Assembly (NCBI RefSeq): GCF_007859075.1
Contig: NZ_VOAK01000021.1
Span: 186,001 to 250,000, forward strand
DNA from: Gemmobacter aquaticus
GTDB taxonomy: Bacteria; Pseudomonadota; Alphaproteobacteria; Rhodobacterales; Rhodobacteraceae
Length of the DNA: 64,000 nt
Direction of reading: 5' to 3'
Shown here: positions 26,967 through 35,403 of the stretch, one piece after another
How positions within the stretch are numbered: the first letter of the stretch is position 1
How the letters are laid out: every line of letters begins with the position of its first letter
Notes under the pieces: model-generated
Told to the model about the DNA's origin: nothing
The model's database searches: none
Seen by the model: the letters and a program-made list of their open reading frames with translations, nothing else
Program-made: the position numbers and the translations under genes

Positions 26967-27344
26967 GTGACTAACTATACACAGGCAAGACCTCGCATCA
27001 ATGAAAACTTCTCAATATGGCTAAGTATTATTTGGCCGACCTGCGCTTGCGCGCATTTCTGTGGATTTGCGAGGGGAATCGCCGTATTTGTGTTAGTCTA
27101 GTCACGATGTTTAGTAGGTAGCCATTTTGCTGGTAGCGACTGTAGCCAAACCCTTGGCCGAATGTGCGGCCACTCTTTCAAAGGTGCCAACTTGCGGGGC
27201 CGACGCCTGCGCCATGTCGCGTCGAGTGAGAGCGACGTCAGGGTTGCCATCTGACGCCATGATTGCACCTTACAGACAGAATCCCATGTCCGCCCCTGTG
27301 CGGTCTGTGAAAGCAGGCGCCCTTGCTCCAAGGGGTGCTGCGGC
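26967..27344. other. 378-bp intergenic region between arsR and the acyltransferase gene
   Basis: Divergent promoter region. The arsR-proximal 160 bp are more AT-rich than the neighbours. Close to 27328 the stretch AAGGGGTG lies about 9 nt before the ATG of the acyltransferase and is its likely ribosome site. Short open frames in this interval overlap each other on both strands and lack start signals. No RNA gene or repeat was recognised. Confidence 0.5.
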
Positions 27345-29327
27345 ATGATGTTGCACCCGGCCGAACCGCAGTTGGGCTACCGCCCCGAGATTGACGGCCT
27401 GCGCGCCGTCGCGGTGATCGGTGTTGTCCTCTATCACTTCGATTTGCCGGGGCTTCCGGGGGGCTTCACCGGCGTGGACGTATTCTTTGTCCTCTCGGGC
27501 TATCTGATCGGTGCGATCCTGTGGCGCGAATATCGGGAGCGGGGCCGCGTTCACCTTGGGCGCTTCTACGTCCGACGCTTTCGGCGGCTGGCTCCGGCCT
27601 GGACGGTCATGGCGCTGTCGGTCTTTGTGGCGGGCTGGTTCATCCTGTTGCCGCATGACTTTCGGGAACTGGGCAAGTCTCTGATCGCCTCGACCCTTTT
27701 TGTGGCGAACATCCATTTCTGGCGCGGGTCGGGCTATTTCGACAGCGTGGCCGAGGAAAAGCCACTGCTGCACATGTGGTCGCTGTCGCTGGAAGAGCAG
27801 TTCTATGTCGTCCTGCCGCTGCTCCTTCTGCTCTGTGCGCGCAGGCCAAGGCTTGCGCTGTGGCTGCTGGCAGGCGGCGCTCTGGTGTCGCTTGCACTCG
27901 CGCTTGGCTACACGCGGCAGAACCAGACGGCGGCCTTCTTCCTTTTCCCCTTCCGCGCCTGGGAACTTCTGGCGGGCGTGCTTTTGGCCATTCTGGCTGC
28001 GCGGTGCCCCGGCCCGAGGCAGGGGGTGACAGCATCCGCCGCAGGTCTTGCGCTCGTCATTCTGGGGATGACGCTGATCCATCCCGAAGACGGCTTTCCC
28101 GGCCCACTGGCGCTGTTGCCGGTTGTGGGAACCCTCTTGCTGATCTGGAATGGACGGGCGCAGAATCCGATCAACCGGGCGCTCGCTTGGGGGCCGGTGC
28201 GATGGATCGGTCTCATTTCCTATTCGCTCTATCTCTGGCACTGGCCGGTTCGCAGTCTGTCGGACTTTGTGATCGGGACCGAGAAGGGGATCAGCACGAA
28301 CGCAGCGCTGATCCTTCTGTCCGTGGCGCTCGCCTGGCTCAGCTGGCGGTTTGTCGAGCAGCCTGCACGGGATACCGAGCGCCTGTCGGCGCGGCCACTG
28401 ATGATCGGGGTCGTGGTCAGCAGCTCGATCCTGCTGGCGCTTGGCGCCTGGCCCTTCCTGCGCGCGGGCCTGCCCGGTCGCTGGTCGGATGATGTGCTGA
28501 TGCATGCCGACGCGGCCGAGGACTTCATTCAGGACTGGTCGCGTTGCCGCATCCCCGCTGAAGGTGCCTTTGCCGGCGTCGAGATCTGCCCCATTGGCCC
28601 AGAGGGTGCGCCCAAGCTGCTCGTCTGGGGGGATTCGCACATGCGCGCCATGAAAGAGGGGCTGGACCTGCTGGCGCATGAGAGCGGCACCCCTGCCCTT
28701 CTCATCTGGCACGCAGGATGCCCGCCGATGTTCGGCATCGAAAAGCGCGAAACGGCGGCGACGCGGGCCGAGGACGAGAATTGCGCGCGTGCCAATCGCC
28801 AGATCGAGGCCACGCTGCGCGAACAACCCTTTGCCGATGTGCTGCTGATCGGCCGTTGGAGCTATTATGCCGAAGGTGCGGGCGTCGGCGTCGATGCCCA
28901 CAACCGGATCGAGGTGACGCCCTCGTGGCCCGCGGCGGTGGAACATACCATTGGCGTGCTGACCGCCATGGGCAGCCGGGTTCATGTCATGCGACAGGTG
29001 CCCGAGATCCCCGACTACGGTTCCCTGCCAGTTGCGCGCGCCCTTGCCCGGGGCGAGGAGGTGCCGCAGGCACGGCTGGAGGTTTCCCTGCAGCAGGCCG
29101 CAGCCCGTGATGCCGCCGGGTTTGCCCCGTTCACTGCTGCGGCGCGCGATGGGCAGATTGATCTGATTGACCCATGGCCCCTGACTTGCGACGATGATCG
29201 CTGCGGGGTGATGCATGATGGGCGCACGATCTATTATGACAACAACCACATGACCAATCAGGGGGCGATGCGGTTGCGGCACATCTGGGCACCGGTTTTC
29301 GGGCAGAACGCTGACGGTGACAAATGA
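27345..29327 (+). CDS. Acyltransferase-3 / SGNH-hydrolase fusion (OafA-type)
   Basis: Product of 660 aa. Residues about 10-360 are the ten-helix acyltransferase-3 domain, with the start motif EIDGLRAVAVIGVVLYHF, the catalytic His in YHF, and FFVLSGYLI. Residues about 420-650 are a periplasmic SGNH domain with block I GDSHMR and a final block in NNHMTNQG. The pair acetylates surface polysaccharide: the membrane part passes an acyl group across the membrane and the SGNH part transfers it. It heads a run of four overlapping genes ending in the flippase. Confidence 0.92.
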   Translation: MMLHPAEPQLGYRPEIDGLRAVAVIGVVLYHFDLPGLPGGFTGVDVFFVLSGYLIGAILWREYRERGRVHLGRFYVRRFRRLAPAWTVMALSVFVAGWFILLPHDFRELGKSLIASTLFVANIHFWRGSGYFDSVAEEKPLLHMWSLSLEEQFYVVLPLLLLLCARRPRLALWLLAGGALVSLALALGYTRQNQTAAFFLFPFRAWELLAGVLLAILAARCPGPRQGVTASAAGLALVILGMTLIHPEDGFPGPLALLPVVGTLLLIWNGRAQNPINRALAWGPVRWIGLISYSLYLWHWPVRSLSDFVIGTEKGISTNAALILLSVALAWLSWRFVEQPARDTERLSARPLMIGVVVSSSILLALGAWPFLRAGLPGRWSDDVLMHADAAEDFIQDWSRCRIPAEGAFAGVEICPIGPEGAPKLLVWGDSHMRAMKEGLDLLAHESGTPALLIWHAGCPPMFGIEKRETAATRAEDENCARANRQIEATLREQPFADVLLIGRWSYYAEGAGVGVDAHNRIEVTPSWPAAVEHTIGVLTAMGSRVHVMRQVPEIPDYGSLPVARALARGEEVPQARLEVSLQQAAARDAAGFAPFTAAARDGQIDLIDPWPLTCDDDRCGVMHDGRTIYYDNNHMTNQGAMRLRHIWAPVFGQNADGDK

Positions 29328-30901
29328 ACGAGCTTCTGCACCGCAAATGGGACGTCATCATCATCGGCGCGGGGTTGGGCGGCGGCGTTTGCGGTCGCAC
29401 CCTCGCCGAGGCCGGGCTCTCGGTACTTTTTGTCGAGAAGGGCCCCGCAACGCCGCGCCGCGCCGAGAACAATCAGGACTGCGGATATGAAGATCCGTTC
29501 GCGCGCGAAATGTTTGGCTGCTGGCCCCGTCAGGTCGAGGCGCGGGTCAATGGCACGACGACGATAGGATGGGGTGCGCAGGGCGTGGGGGTCGGTGGCA
29601 CCTCGGTCTTTTACGCCGCAGCGATGGAACAACCCGAACGCCACGATTTTGAGCCAGTGCAGGACATGCCGCATCCCACCGGCGGCTGGCCGGTGGGCTA
29701 TGACGAGTTTGCGCCCTGGTACGCGCGTGCCCGCGAGATCATGGCCGTCAACGGCGAGCAAGACCCCCTTGGCGATGCGGTCTTGCCTCTTGCGCCGCCC
29801 ACGCCGCTGGCACCACGCGACGAGGCGCTTGGTCAGGCGCTGATCAAGGCCGGGCTGCACGCCTATCGCGCGCATCTGGCGATCCGCCAGCTCGACGGAT
29901 GCAAAGAGTGCATCGGGCGCAAATGCCCGCGTGACTGCAAGATGGACGGCCGCTCGGCGGGCGTGATGCCTGCGCTGGCGACGGGCCGTGCGGAGGTTCT
30001 GGACGGCGCCGAAGCTCTGGCCCTGGTCGGTGATGCAGGCAGCGTCCAGCATCTGCGCGTGCGCTGGCACGATGCCGAGCATCTTCTGCAGGCGCGGGCC
30101 TTCGTTCTGGCGGGTGGCAGCCTCTCTTCGCCCCGGCTTCTTCTGGCATCCGAGGCCCCGCACTGGCCGGGAGGCTGCGCAAACTCCAGCGGTCTGGTCG
30201 GGCGGGGACTGATGTTCCACATCAACGAGCGTATCGCGATCTGGCCGCCTCGCGGGGCACCACCCAGCAGTCCCGGCCCGCTGAAGGCCTATTCCCTGCG
30301 TGACCTCTACAGAAATGGTCAGGATCGTATGGGCCTGTTTCAGTCGCTCGGCCTGCCGGCAGACTATGGAAACATCCTGTTTGTCCTGCATCAGCGCTAC
30401 GACACCTCACCCCTGCGACGCCTGTCGATCGGGCGCGAGCTCTTGCGTGTGCCGGCCATGATCGCCGCACGCGTGCTGGGCGATGCACGGGTGTTTGCAG
30501 GCATCATCGAGGATCTGCCCGATGACCGGAATCGCGTCCTCTATGATCCGGCCCGGCCTGATACGATCATCTATGACTACACCATCGCCGACGAATTGAT
30601 GGCGCGGCGCCAGCGGTTCCGGCGGCTCCTGAAGCAACGACTGAAGGGGCTGCGTTCGCTTTGGCTCAATCACCGCCCCGAGTTGAACATCGCCCACCCT
30701 TGCGGAACGCTGCGCTTCTCGGATGATCCGCGTCGGGGTGTGCTTGACCGCGACTGCAAGGCCCATGACCTGGACAACCTCTACGTCGCGGATGCGAGCT
30801 TCATGCCCAGTTCGACCGGGGTCAATCCCGGCCTGACCATCGTCGCGAACGCACTGCGCGTGGGACATACGCTAGCGCAAAGACTGAGGGCTTCGGGATG
30901 A
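29324..30901 (+). CDS. GMC-family FAD oxidoreductase
   Basis: Product of 525 aa. The N-terminal FAD site is VIIIGAGLGGGVCGRTLAEAG with the Glu of FVEKG. The C-terminal GMC domain shows HPCGTLRFSDD, then NLYVADASFMPSSTGVNPGL. Four Cys around residues 189-205 (CKECIGRKCPRDC) resemble an iron-sulfur or metal knuckle and are unusual in classic GMC oxidases. Its start overlaps the acyltransferase stop by 4 nt and its stop overlaps the SDR start by 4 nt. In this setting it should oxidise a sugar or lipid-linked sugar rather than a free alcohol. Confidence 0.85.
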   Translation: MNELLHRKWDVIIIGAGLGGGVCGRTLAEAGLSVLFVEKGPATPRRAENNQDCGYEDPFAREMFGCWPRQVEARVNGTTTIGWGAQGVGVGGTSVFYAAAMEQPERHDFEPVQDMPHPTGGWPVGYDEFAPWYARAREIMAVNGEQDPLGDAVLPLAPPTPLAPRDEALGQALIKAGLHAYRAHLAIRQLDGCKECIGRKCPRDCKMDGRSAGVMPALATGRAEVLDGAEALALVGDAGSVQHLRVRWHDAEHLLQARAFVLAGGSLSSPRLLLASEAPHWPGGCANSSGLVGRGLMFHINERIAIWPPRGAPPSSPGPLKAYSLRDLYRNGQDRMGLFQSLGLPADYGNILFVLHQRYDTSPLRRLSIGRELLRVPAMIAARVLGDARVFAGIIEDLPDDRNRVLYDPARPDTIIYDYTIADELMARRQRFRRLLKQRLKGLRSLWLNHRPELNIAHPCGTLRFSDDPRRGVLDRDCKAHDLDNLYVADASFMPSSTGVNPGLTIVANALRVGHTLAQRLRASG

Positions 30902-31698
30902 GCGATCCGTCAGACGCCCCAGTTGTCGTGATCACCGGTGCAAGCTCTGGCCTGGGCCGTGCGCTCGCACGCCGTCTGGTCGCAAAGGGCTTGCGCGTGA
31001 TCGGCATCTCGCGACAACCCGATGGCCGCGACAACCAGATCACCGATGGCCTTGGCAGCCTGTTTACCGGCTTTGCCGGGGATGTCGCTGATGCCGCGCA
31101 AATGCGCCTCATCGCGGCCGAGGTCGAGGCGCGGATCGGCCCAGTCGCGATCCTGATCAACAATGCCGCAACCTATGAGCGGGGCGATTTCCTCTGCACC
31201 CCTGCCGAAGAAATCTGCCGCCACATCGAGGTGAACCTCTGCGGCCAGATCAACGCGGCCTCGGCCTTCCTGCCCGCCATGGTGGACCGCGGGCACGGTC
31301 GTATCGTCAACATCACCAGCTTTGCCGGTGGCGATCCGCTTCCGGGCAGTCTTGGCTATTCGGTGTCAAAGGCCGGAACGCGCAGCTTTTCCAAGGCGCT
31401 GGCGGTTGAACTCGCTGGCCGTCTGCCCGGGATCGTGGTGACGGAATGGGCGCCCGACATGATGGCCACACATATCGGCCGCCCGGACGGCGTCGATCCG
31501 GATCGGGTTGCGCAACTGGGCGTCGCACTTGCGCTGAACGCCGATCCGGCGCTGCATGGGGCGACCTTCCTGCAAGATCAGCAAATCCTGCCCCGGCGTT
31601 CGCTGCGCCGGCGTCTGAAGGACCTGCTGCTCTTGAAACGCCCCGTTCGCCCGCTCCGGTTGATCCCGGACCAGACCCCGCCGGGAGGGACGAGATGA
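30898..31698 (+). CDS. Short-chain dehydrogenase/reductase
   Basis: Product of 266 aa. The dinucleotide site TGASSGLG lies near the N-terminus, NNAA in the middle, and the catalytic Ser and YxxxK in GYSVSKAG. The C-terminal tail is basic and Pro-rich and may touch the membrane. Overlaps of 4 nt with both neighbours suggest it works with the GMC oxidoreductase, for example as the reductase of an oxidation-reduction epimerisation. The substrate is unknown. Confidence 0.87.
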   Translation: MSDPSDAPVVVITGASSGLGRALARRLVAKGLRVIGISRQPDGRDNQITDGLGSLFTGFAGDVADAAQMRLIAAEVEARIGPVAILINNAATYERGDFLCTPAEEICRHIEVNLCGQINAASAFLPAMVDRGHGRIVNITSFAGGDPLPGSLGYSVSKAGTRSFSKALAVELAGRLPGIVVTEWAPDMMATHIGRPDGVDPDRVAQLGVALALNADPALHGATFLQDQQILPRRSLRRRLKDLLLLKRPVRPLRLIPDQTPPGGTR

Positions 31699-32600
31699 CC
31701 CAATGTATTCGGCGCACATTCCTGGCGATTGCCCTGATCCTTCAGGCCAGTCTTGCGGCTGCCGGGCCATGGCCAGAGCGCGACTCGGCCCGGATCTATA
31801 TTTTTGGCAACAGCCTGATCACCCATCTGAGCGACACGCAGGAAACGACCGTGCCCCATTGGCTGGGCATCATGGCAAAGGCCGAGGGCCGCAAGCTGGC
31901 GCTGGACGGGCGGTGGGGCTTTCCGCGCAACTTCCTTCCGCCCATCGACAACTGGGCCTTTGCCGAGGTCGACAGGGCCTGGTATCAGGACCGGCCCTTT
32001 GCAACCGGGAAGTTCGACACGATCATCCTGAACACAGAGAACTTCATTCAGTACAACCTCGCCGACGTTCCATATCTGGGCGACAACCCCGATCAGGCGA
32101 CGCCGCTTGGGGCAACGCTGAAGGTGTTCGACTGGGTAGAACAGAACACCGACACGCTGCCCCGTTTTTTCATCTATGAGGGATGGGAGGGTCTCGGCGA
32201 TGTCAGCAAGGTGTTCCCGCCACCCCCCGAAGTCATGCCGCAATACCATGCCCATGCACAGGGCAGCTATGCTGCGTGGTACGATGATTATGTGGCCAAG
32301 CTGGCAGCAAGTCGTCCGCAAATGGATATTCGTCTGATCCCTGTTGGCCGCATCATGTCAAGACTGCTGAGCGAAGAGCCTCTGTCACAGATCCCGCCCG
32401 AAGCGCTTTATTCCGATCTGTCGCCGCATGGACGCGAGACGACCTATCTTCTGGCAGCGATGATCACTTATGCCGCGGTTTTCGGCGCAAGGCCGCCGGA
32501 AGGGTTGGAGTTGCCGGATTCCATCGACACGGTCTTTGCCACGGCCTATGAAGCGACGGCGGACCGTATCTGGGACATCATGCAGACTGGGGCGAATTGA
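31695..32600 (+). CDS. Exported SGNH-like protein of unknown function
   Basis: Product of 301 aa. The signal peptide MTQCIRRTFLAIALILQASLAAA precedes a mature domain that opens with RIYIFGNSLITHLS. This looks like SGNH block I with GNS in place of GDS, keeping the Ser. A C-terminal DLSPHG looks like block V with Asp and His. It may be an O-acetyl esterase or transferase acting on the polysaccharide made by this locus. GGGAGGGA lies 6 nt upstream of the chosen ATG, which overlaps the SDR stop by 4 nt. The family assignment is from motif spacing only. Confidence 0.72.
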   Translation: MTQCIRRTFLAIALILQASLAAAGPWPERDSARIYIFGNSLITHLSDTQETTVPHWLGIMAKAEGRKLALDGRWGFPRNFLPPIDNWAFAEVDRAWYQDRPFATGKFDTIILNTENFIQYNLADVPYLGDNPDQATPLGATLKVFDWVEQNTDTLPRFFIYEGWEGLGDVSKVFPPPPEVMPQYHAHAQGSYAAWYDDYVAKLAASRPQMDIRLIPVGRIMSRLLSEEPLSQIPPEALYSDLSPHGRETTYLLAAMITYAAVFGARPPEGLELPDSIDTVFATAYEATADRIWDIMQTGAN

Positions 32601-32604
32601 CAAC

Positions 32605-33930
32605 ATGCGCGTGATGATGGGGTCGCTGATCCGCGGCCAGGGACTGGCCCAAAAGGCCCTAAGGGGTTCGGCGCTGACCATGCTCAGTTTCGGGGGCATG
32701 CAGGCGATCCGGCTTGCGTCCAACCTGATCCTGACCCGGCTGCTTTACCCCGAGGTCTTCGGCCTGATGACCCTGATCATGGTGATCATCCAGGGTTTGA
32801 ACAATTTCTCGGACGTGGGCATCACACCGGCCATCCTGCAGAGCAAGCGTGGCGACGACCGGACCTTCCTCGACACGGCCTTCACGATGCAGGCCATCCG
32901 GGGGGTGATCCTCTGGCTGGGATGCTGCATCCTCGCGGTGCCGGCAGCGCGGTTCTACGCGGTGCCCGAGTTGATGTGGTTCCTGCCCGTCGCGGGCACA
33001 ACTGCAATGATCTACGGGCTTCTGCCAACCAAGATCGAAACCGCGAACCGCCACATGCAGATGGGCCGCCTGACGCTGGTCGAGCTGGCGACGGCTGCGA
33101 TGACGACCCTGATCACCATCATTCTGGCGGCGATGCTCGGATCAGCCTGGGCCTTGGTGATCGGGCTGATTCTGGGGTCGGTGGTCAAGGTGCTGATGGT
33201 CCGCTACTGGATGCCCGGCCCGCCCAACCGATTTCATTGGGACAGTGACTGCGCGGCAGAACTGATCCGCTTTGGCAAATGGATCATGCCGTCGACGGTG
33301 GTCGGCTTCGTGATCTCGCAGGGTGACAAGGCGGTACTGGCGCGTTTGCTGACGCTGACGCATCTGGGCATCTACAACATTGCCTATTTCCTCGCCAGCT
33401 TTCCACAGATGCTGGGCACGGCCGTCATTTCGCGGATGATGATCCCGATCTACCGCTCGGCGGCCGAGGATCCGAGTCCAAGGCAGTTTCGCCGCGTGCG
33501 ACAGGTGCGCGCGGTGCTGACCGGAACGCTGATGCTGCTGCTTGCCGTACTTGCCGTCATGGGCGACGACCTCGTTCAGCTGCTCTACGATGACCGCTAT
33601 GCTGAAGCCGGACCGATGGTCACGCTGATTGCGTTGGCCAGCATCCCGGCGCTGATCGGCCTTAGCTACGATCAGGCGGCGCTGGCAGGGGGCGACTCGC
33701 GCGGGTTCTTCTGGGTCACGCTGGTGCGGGCCGTGCTGTTTCTGGGCCTGTTCACGTTGGGCGCGCTTGAGGCAGGGATCCCTGGTGCCCTGGCAGGTCA
33801 GGCGCTGGCTGCCACGCTTGCCTACCCAATGTTGGTGCGCATCGCGCGCAAGCATGGGGTCTGGGATCCTTGGCACGATCTTGGCTTTGCGATCTGCGGC
33901 GCCCTGCTGGCCATTGCGCTGCTGCGCTAG
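32605..33930 (+). CDS. Wzx-type oligosaccharide flippase
   Basis: Product of 441 aa with about 12-14 membrane helices, MOP superfamily (polysaccharide_synt). The first helix region ALTMLSFGGMQAIRLASNLIL with TRLLYPEVFGLMTL is the usual start of these flippases. It should move the undecaprenyl-linked repeat unit across the inner membrane. The start is 4 nt past the previous stop; in-frame ATGs at 32614 and 32617 are alternatives. It is the last gene of the overlapping run and is followed by a strong terminator. Confidence 0.88.
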   Translation: MRVMMGSLIRGQGLAQKALRGSALTMLSFGGMQAIRLASNLILTRLLYPEVFGLMTLIMVIIQGLNNFSDVGITPAILQSKRGDDRTFLDTAFTMQAIRGVILWLGCCILAVPAARFYAVPELMWFLPVAGTTAMIYGLLPTKIETANRHMQMGRLTLVELATAAMTTLITIILAAMLGSAWALVIGLILGSVVKVLMVRYWMPGPPNRFHWDSDCAAELIRFGKWIMPSTVVGFVISQGDKAVLARLLTLTHLGIYNIAYFLASFPQMLGTAVISRMMIPIYRSAAEDPSPRQFRRVRQVRAVLTGTLMLLLAVLAVMGDDLVQLLYDDRYAEAGPMVTLIALASIPALIGLSYDQAALAGGDSRGFFWVTLVRAVLFLGLFTLGALEAGIPGALAGQALAATLAYPMLVRIARKHGVWDPWHDLGFAICGALLAIALLR

Positions 33931-33944
33931 GACACCCCAAACAG

Positions 33945-33975
33945 AAAGACCCGGGGCCAAGGCGCCCGGGTCTTT
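33945..33975. terminator. Bidirectional Rho-independent terminator between flippase and RTX genes
   Basis: Perfect 11-bp stem AAAGACCCGGG (33945-33955) and CCCGGGTCTTT (33965-33975) with a 9-nt loop. A-run on the left and T-run on the right make it work on both strands. It sits between the convergent flippase (stop 33930) and RTX gene (stop 34007). Confidence 0.85.
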
Positions 33976-34006
33976 GGGATCTTGATTATCGATGGGGGTC
34001 AGCCCA

Positions 34007-35191
34007 TCAGATCAAATCGTAGTATCCATGCAGAAGCACGGTATCACCGTTGCCGAAGTTCAACAGAGTGCCATTGCTGACCTCGCGGGCACTGTCGTAG
34101 CCGCTGATCTGATCCCGGCTGTCGAAACCATAGACCGTGTCCTTGCCGTCACCGGCGTTGAAGATGATCACGTCGCGGTCTCCGTCGCCGCCGGTTCCAT
34201 TGCCGATCCAGAGCTGGTCATTGCCGCGCCCGCCTTCGATGGTGTCTTTTCCATCGTCGCTGACAAGCGTGTCATTGCCGTTGCTTCCGATCAGGCGGTC
34301 ATGGCCCCATCTGGTGTTGAAGTTCACCCCCATGCGGTTGCCCGCGATGGTCGCGTCAGACGCATCCAACGTGTCATTACCGCCATGGGTCCAGCCCAGC
34401 TCAAAGTTTGAGAAACGAAGGCTGGACGGCCCCCCGATCGTCGTATTTGCGCCACCGGCCATGCTGCCAGAGGCGTTGATGCTGTTGATCGTGACCCGGA
34501 TCCCGTCGATGCCCTGGGCCTCATTGCTCGGCAGGATATCGCCGCGCTTGATCCAGATGTTGATGAGATCGCTGCCAGACCCACCAGATATCGTATCGTT
34601 CCCCGGATTGTGGTTCTTGTCACCACTACCCCAGCGGATGTTCTCGTTGCCGCCACCACCGTTGATCAAGTCATCGCCAGTGCTGGAGTGGATGAAGTCA
34701 TTGCCGCCGCCAGCGTTGATGGTATCGCTGCCAGAGCCGCCATCGATGATGTCATCAAACCGCGACCCCACGATGCTGTCGTTGCCAGCGCGCGAAAAGA
34801 TCGAAAGCCCGTGGTGCGGAATGCCGTTCCCGGTGCTGTTGTGCTTGGCACCACCACCAAGAAACACGTCGTTCCCGCCGGTCCCGAAGAAGCGCTCAAA
34901 TCCGTTGAACTGCAACTCATTCCCGCCGATCGATACCGTACCGGCATCTGTCGCACGAAACGTGATCGTCGCCCCCGTCGTTCCGTCAAGGTAGAGACGG
35001 TCGCCGCCCGGATTGCCCGGTGCATAGGGGTCGGTGTTGTAGTTTTCACCGCCGGTGCCGCCGTAGTAGGTGTCATTGCCCCGGCCCGAAGTCCAATGGA
35101 AGGTGTCCGCCCCGCCATATCCCCAGACTACGTCGGATTGCTCGCCGCCGCGCAGGACGTTGTCTCTGTCGTTTCCTTCGAAAGTCGGCAT
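34007..35191 (-). CDS. RTX-type calcium-binding repeat protein
   Basis: Product of 394 aa built of glycine-aspartate nonapeptides of GGxGxD type. The densest block is near residues 130-230 (for example SRFDDIIDGGSGSDTINAGG) and a second is near 290-350. Other copies are degenerate. No Sec signal is seen; the C-terminal tail (FGNGDTVLLHGYYDLI) is hydrophobic and acid-poor as in type I secretion substrates. Such proteins fold with Ca2+ outside the cell. No dedicated type I secretion genes are in the window. Lying inside a polysaccharide locus, it may serve in adhesion or as a matrix protein. Confidence 0.87.
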   Translation of the reverse strand: MPTFEGNDRDNVLRGGEQSDVVWGYGGADTFHWTSGRGNDTYYGGTGGENYNTDPYAPGNPGGDRLYLDGTTGATITFRATDAGTVSIGGNELQFNGFERFFGTGGNDVFLGGGAKHNSTGNGIPHHGLSIFSRAGNDSIVGSRFDDIIDGGSGSDTINAGGGNDFIHSSTGDDLINGGGGNENIRWGSGDKNHNPGNDTISGGSGSDLINIWIKRGDILPSNEAQGIDGIRVTINSINASGSMAGGANTTIGGPSSLRFSNFELGWTHGGNDTLDASDATIAGNRMGVNFNTRWGHDRLIGSNGNDTLVSDDGKDTIEGGRGNDQLWIGNGTGGDGDRDVIIFNAGDGKDTVYGFDSRDQISGYDSAREVSNGTLLNFGNGDTVLLHGYYDLI

Positions 35192-35403
35192 GGTGTCCCC
35201 ACGATTGTTGCCTGTTTCAAGGCGACACTATTCTTACGTCACGAGGCAAATTTTAACCCGTTTTCTCGCACCCATGAAAAAGGAAGCGAATTCTCGCGGA
35301 ATCGCGGAGCGCAGTCGGCGGTTCACCGCCTTTCCGCAGGGGCAATGCCCGAGATTTGAACTTGTTCCACCATAAAGTGACCGGTTTCAGCATTCGAATC
35401 CAG

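Noticed and set aside
27098-27348. Two short overlapping frames in the arsR-acyltransferase interval (both strands)
   Set aside because: Mutually overlapping, no ribosome sites, no recognisable protein features.
27270-29282. 670-codon open frame antisense to the acyltransferase
   Set aside because: A shadow of the acyltransferase gene; the translation is rich in Arg, His, Gln and Pro without a fold.
29324-30901. Calling the FAD enzyme DprE1
   Set aside because: Its FAD motif and HPCGT/NPGLT C-terminus are of the GMC family, whereas DprE1 is a VAO-type flavoprotein.
34007-35191. DNA-level tandem repeats in the RTX gene
   Set aside because: The similarity is at the protein motif level; the DNA copies are too diverged to be a repeat array.
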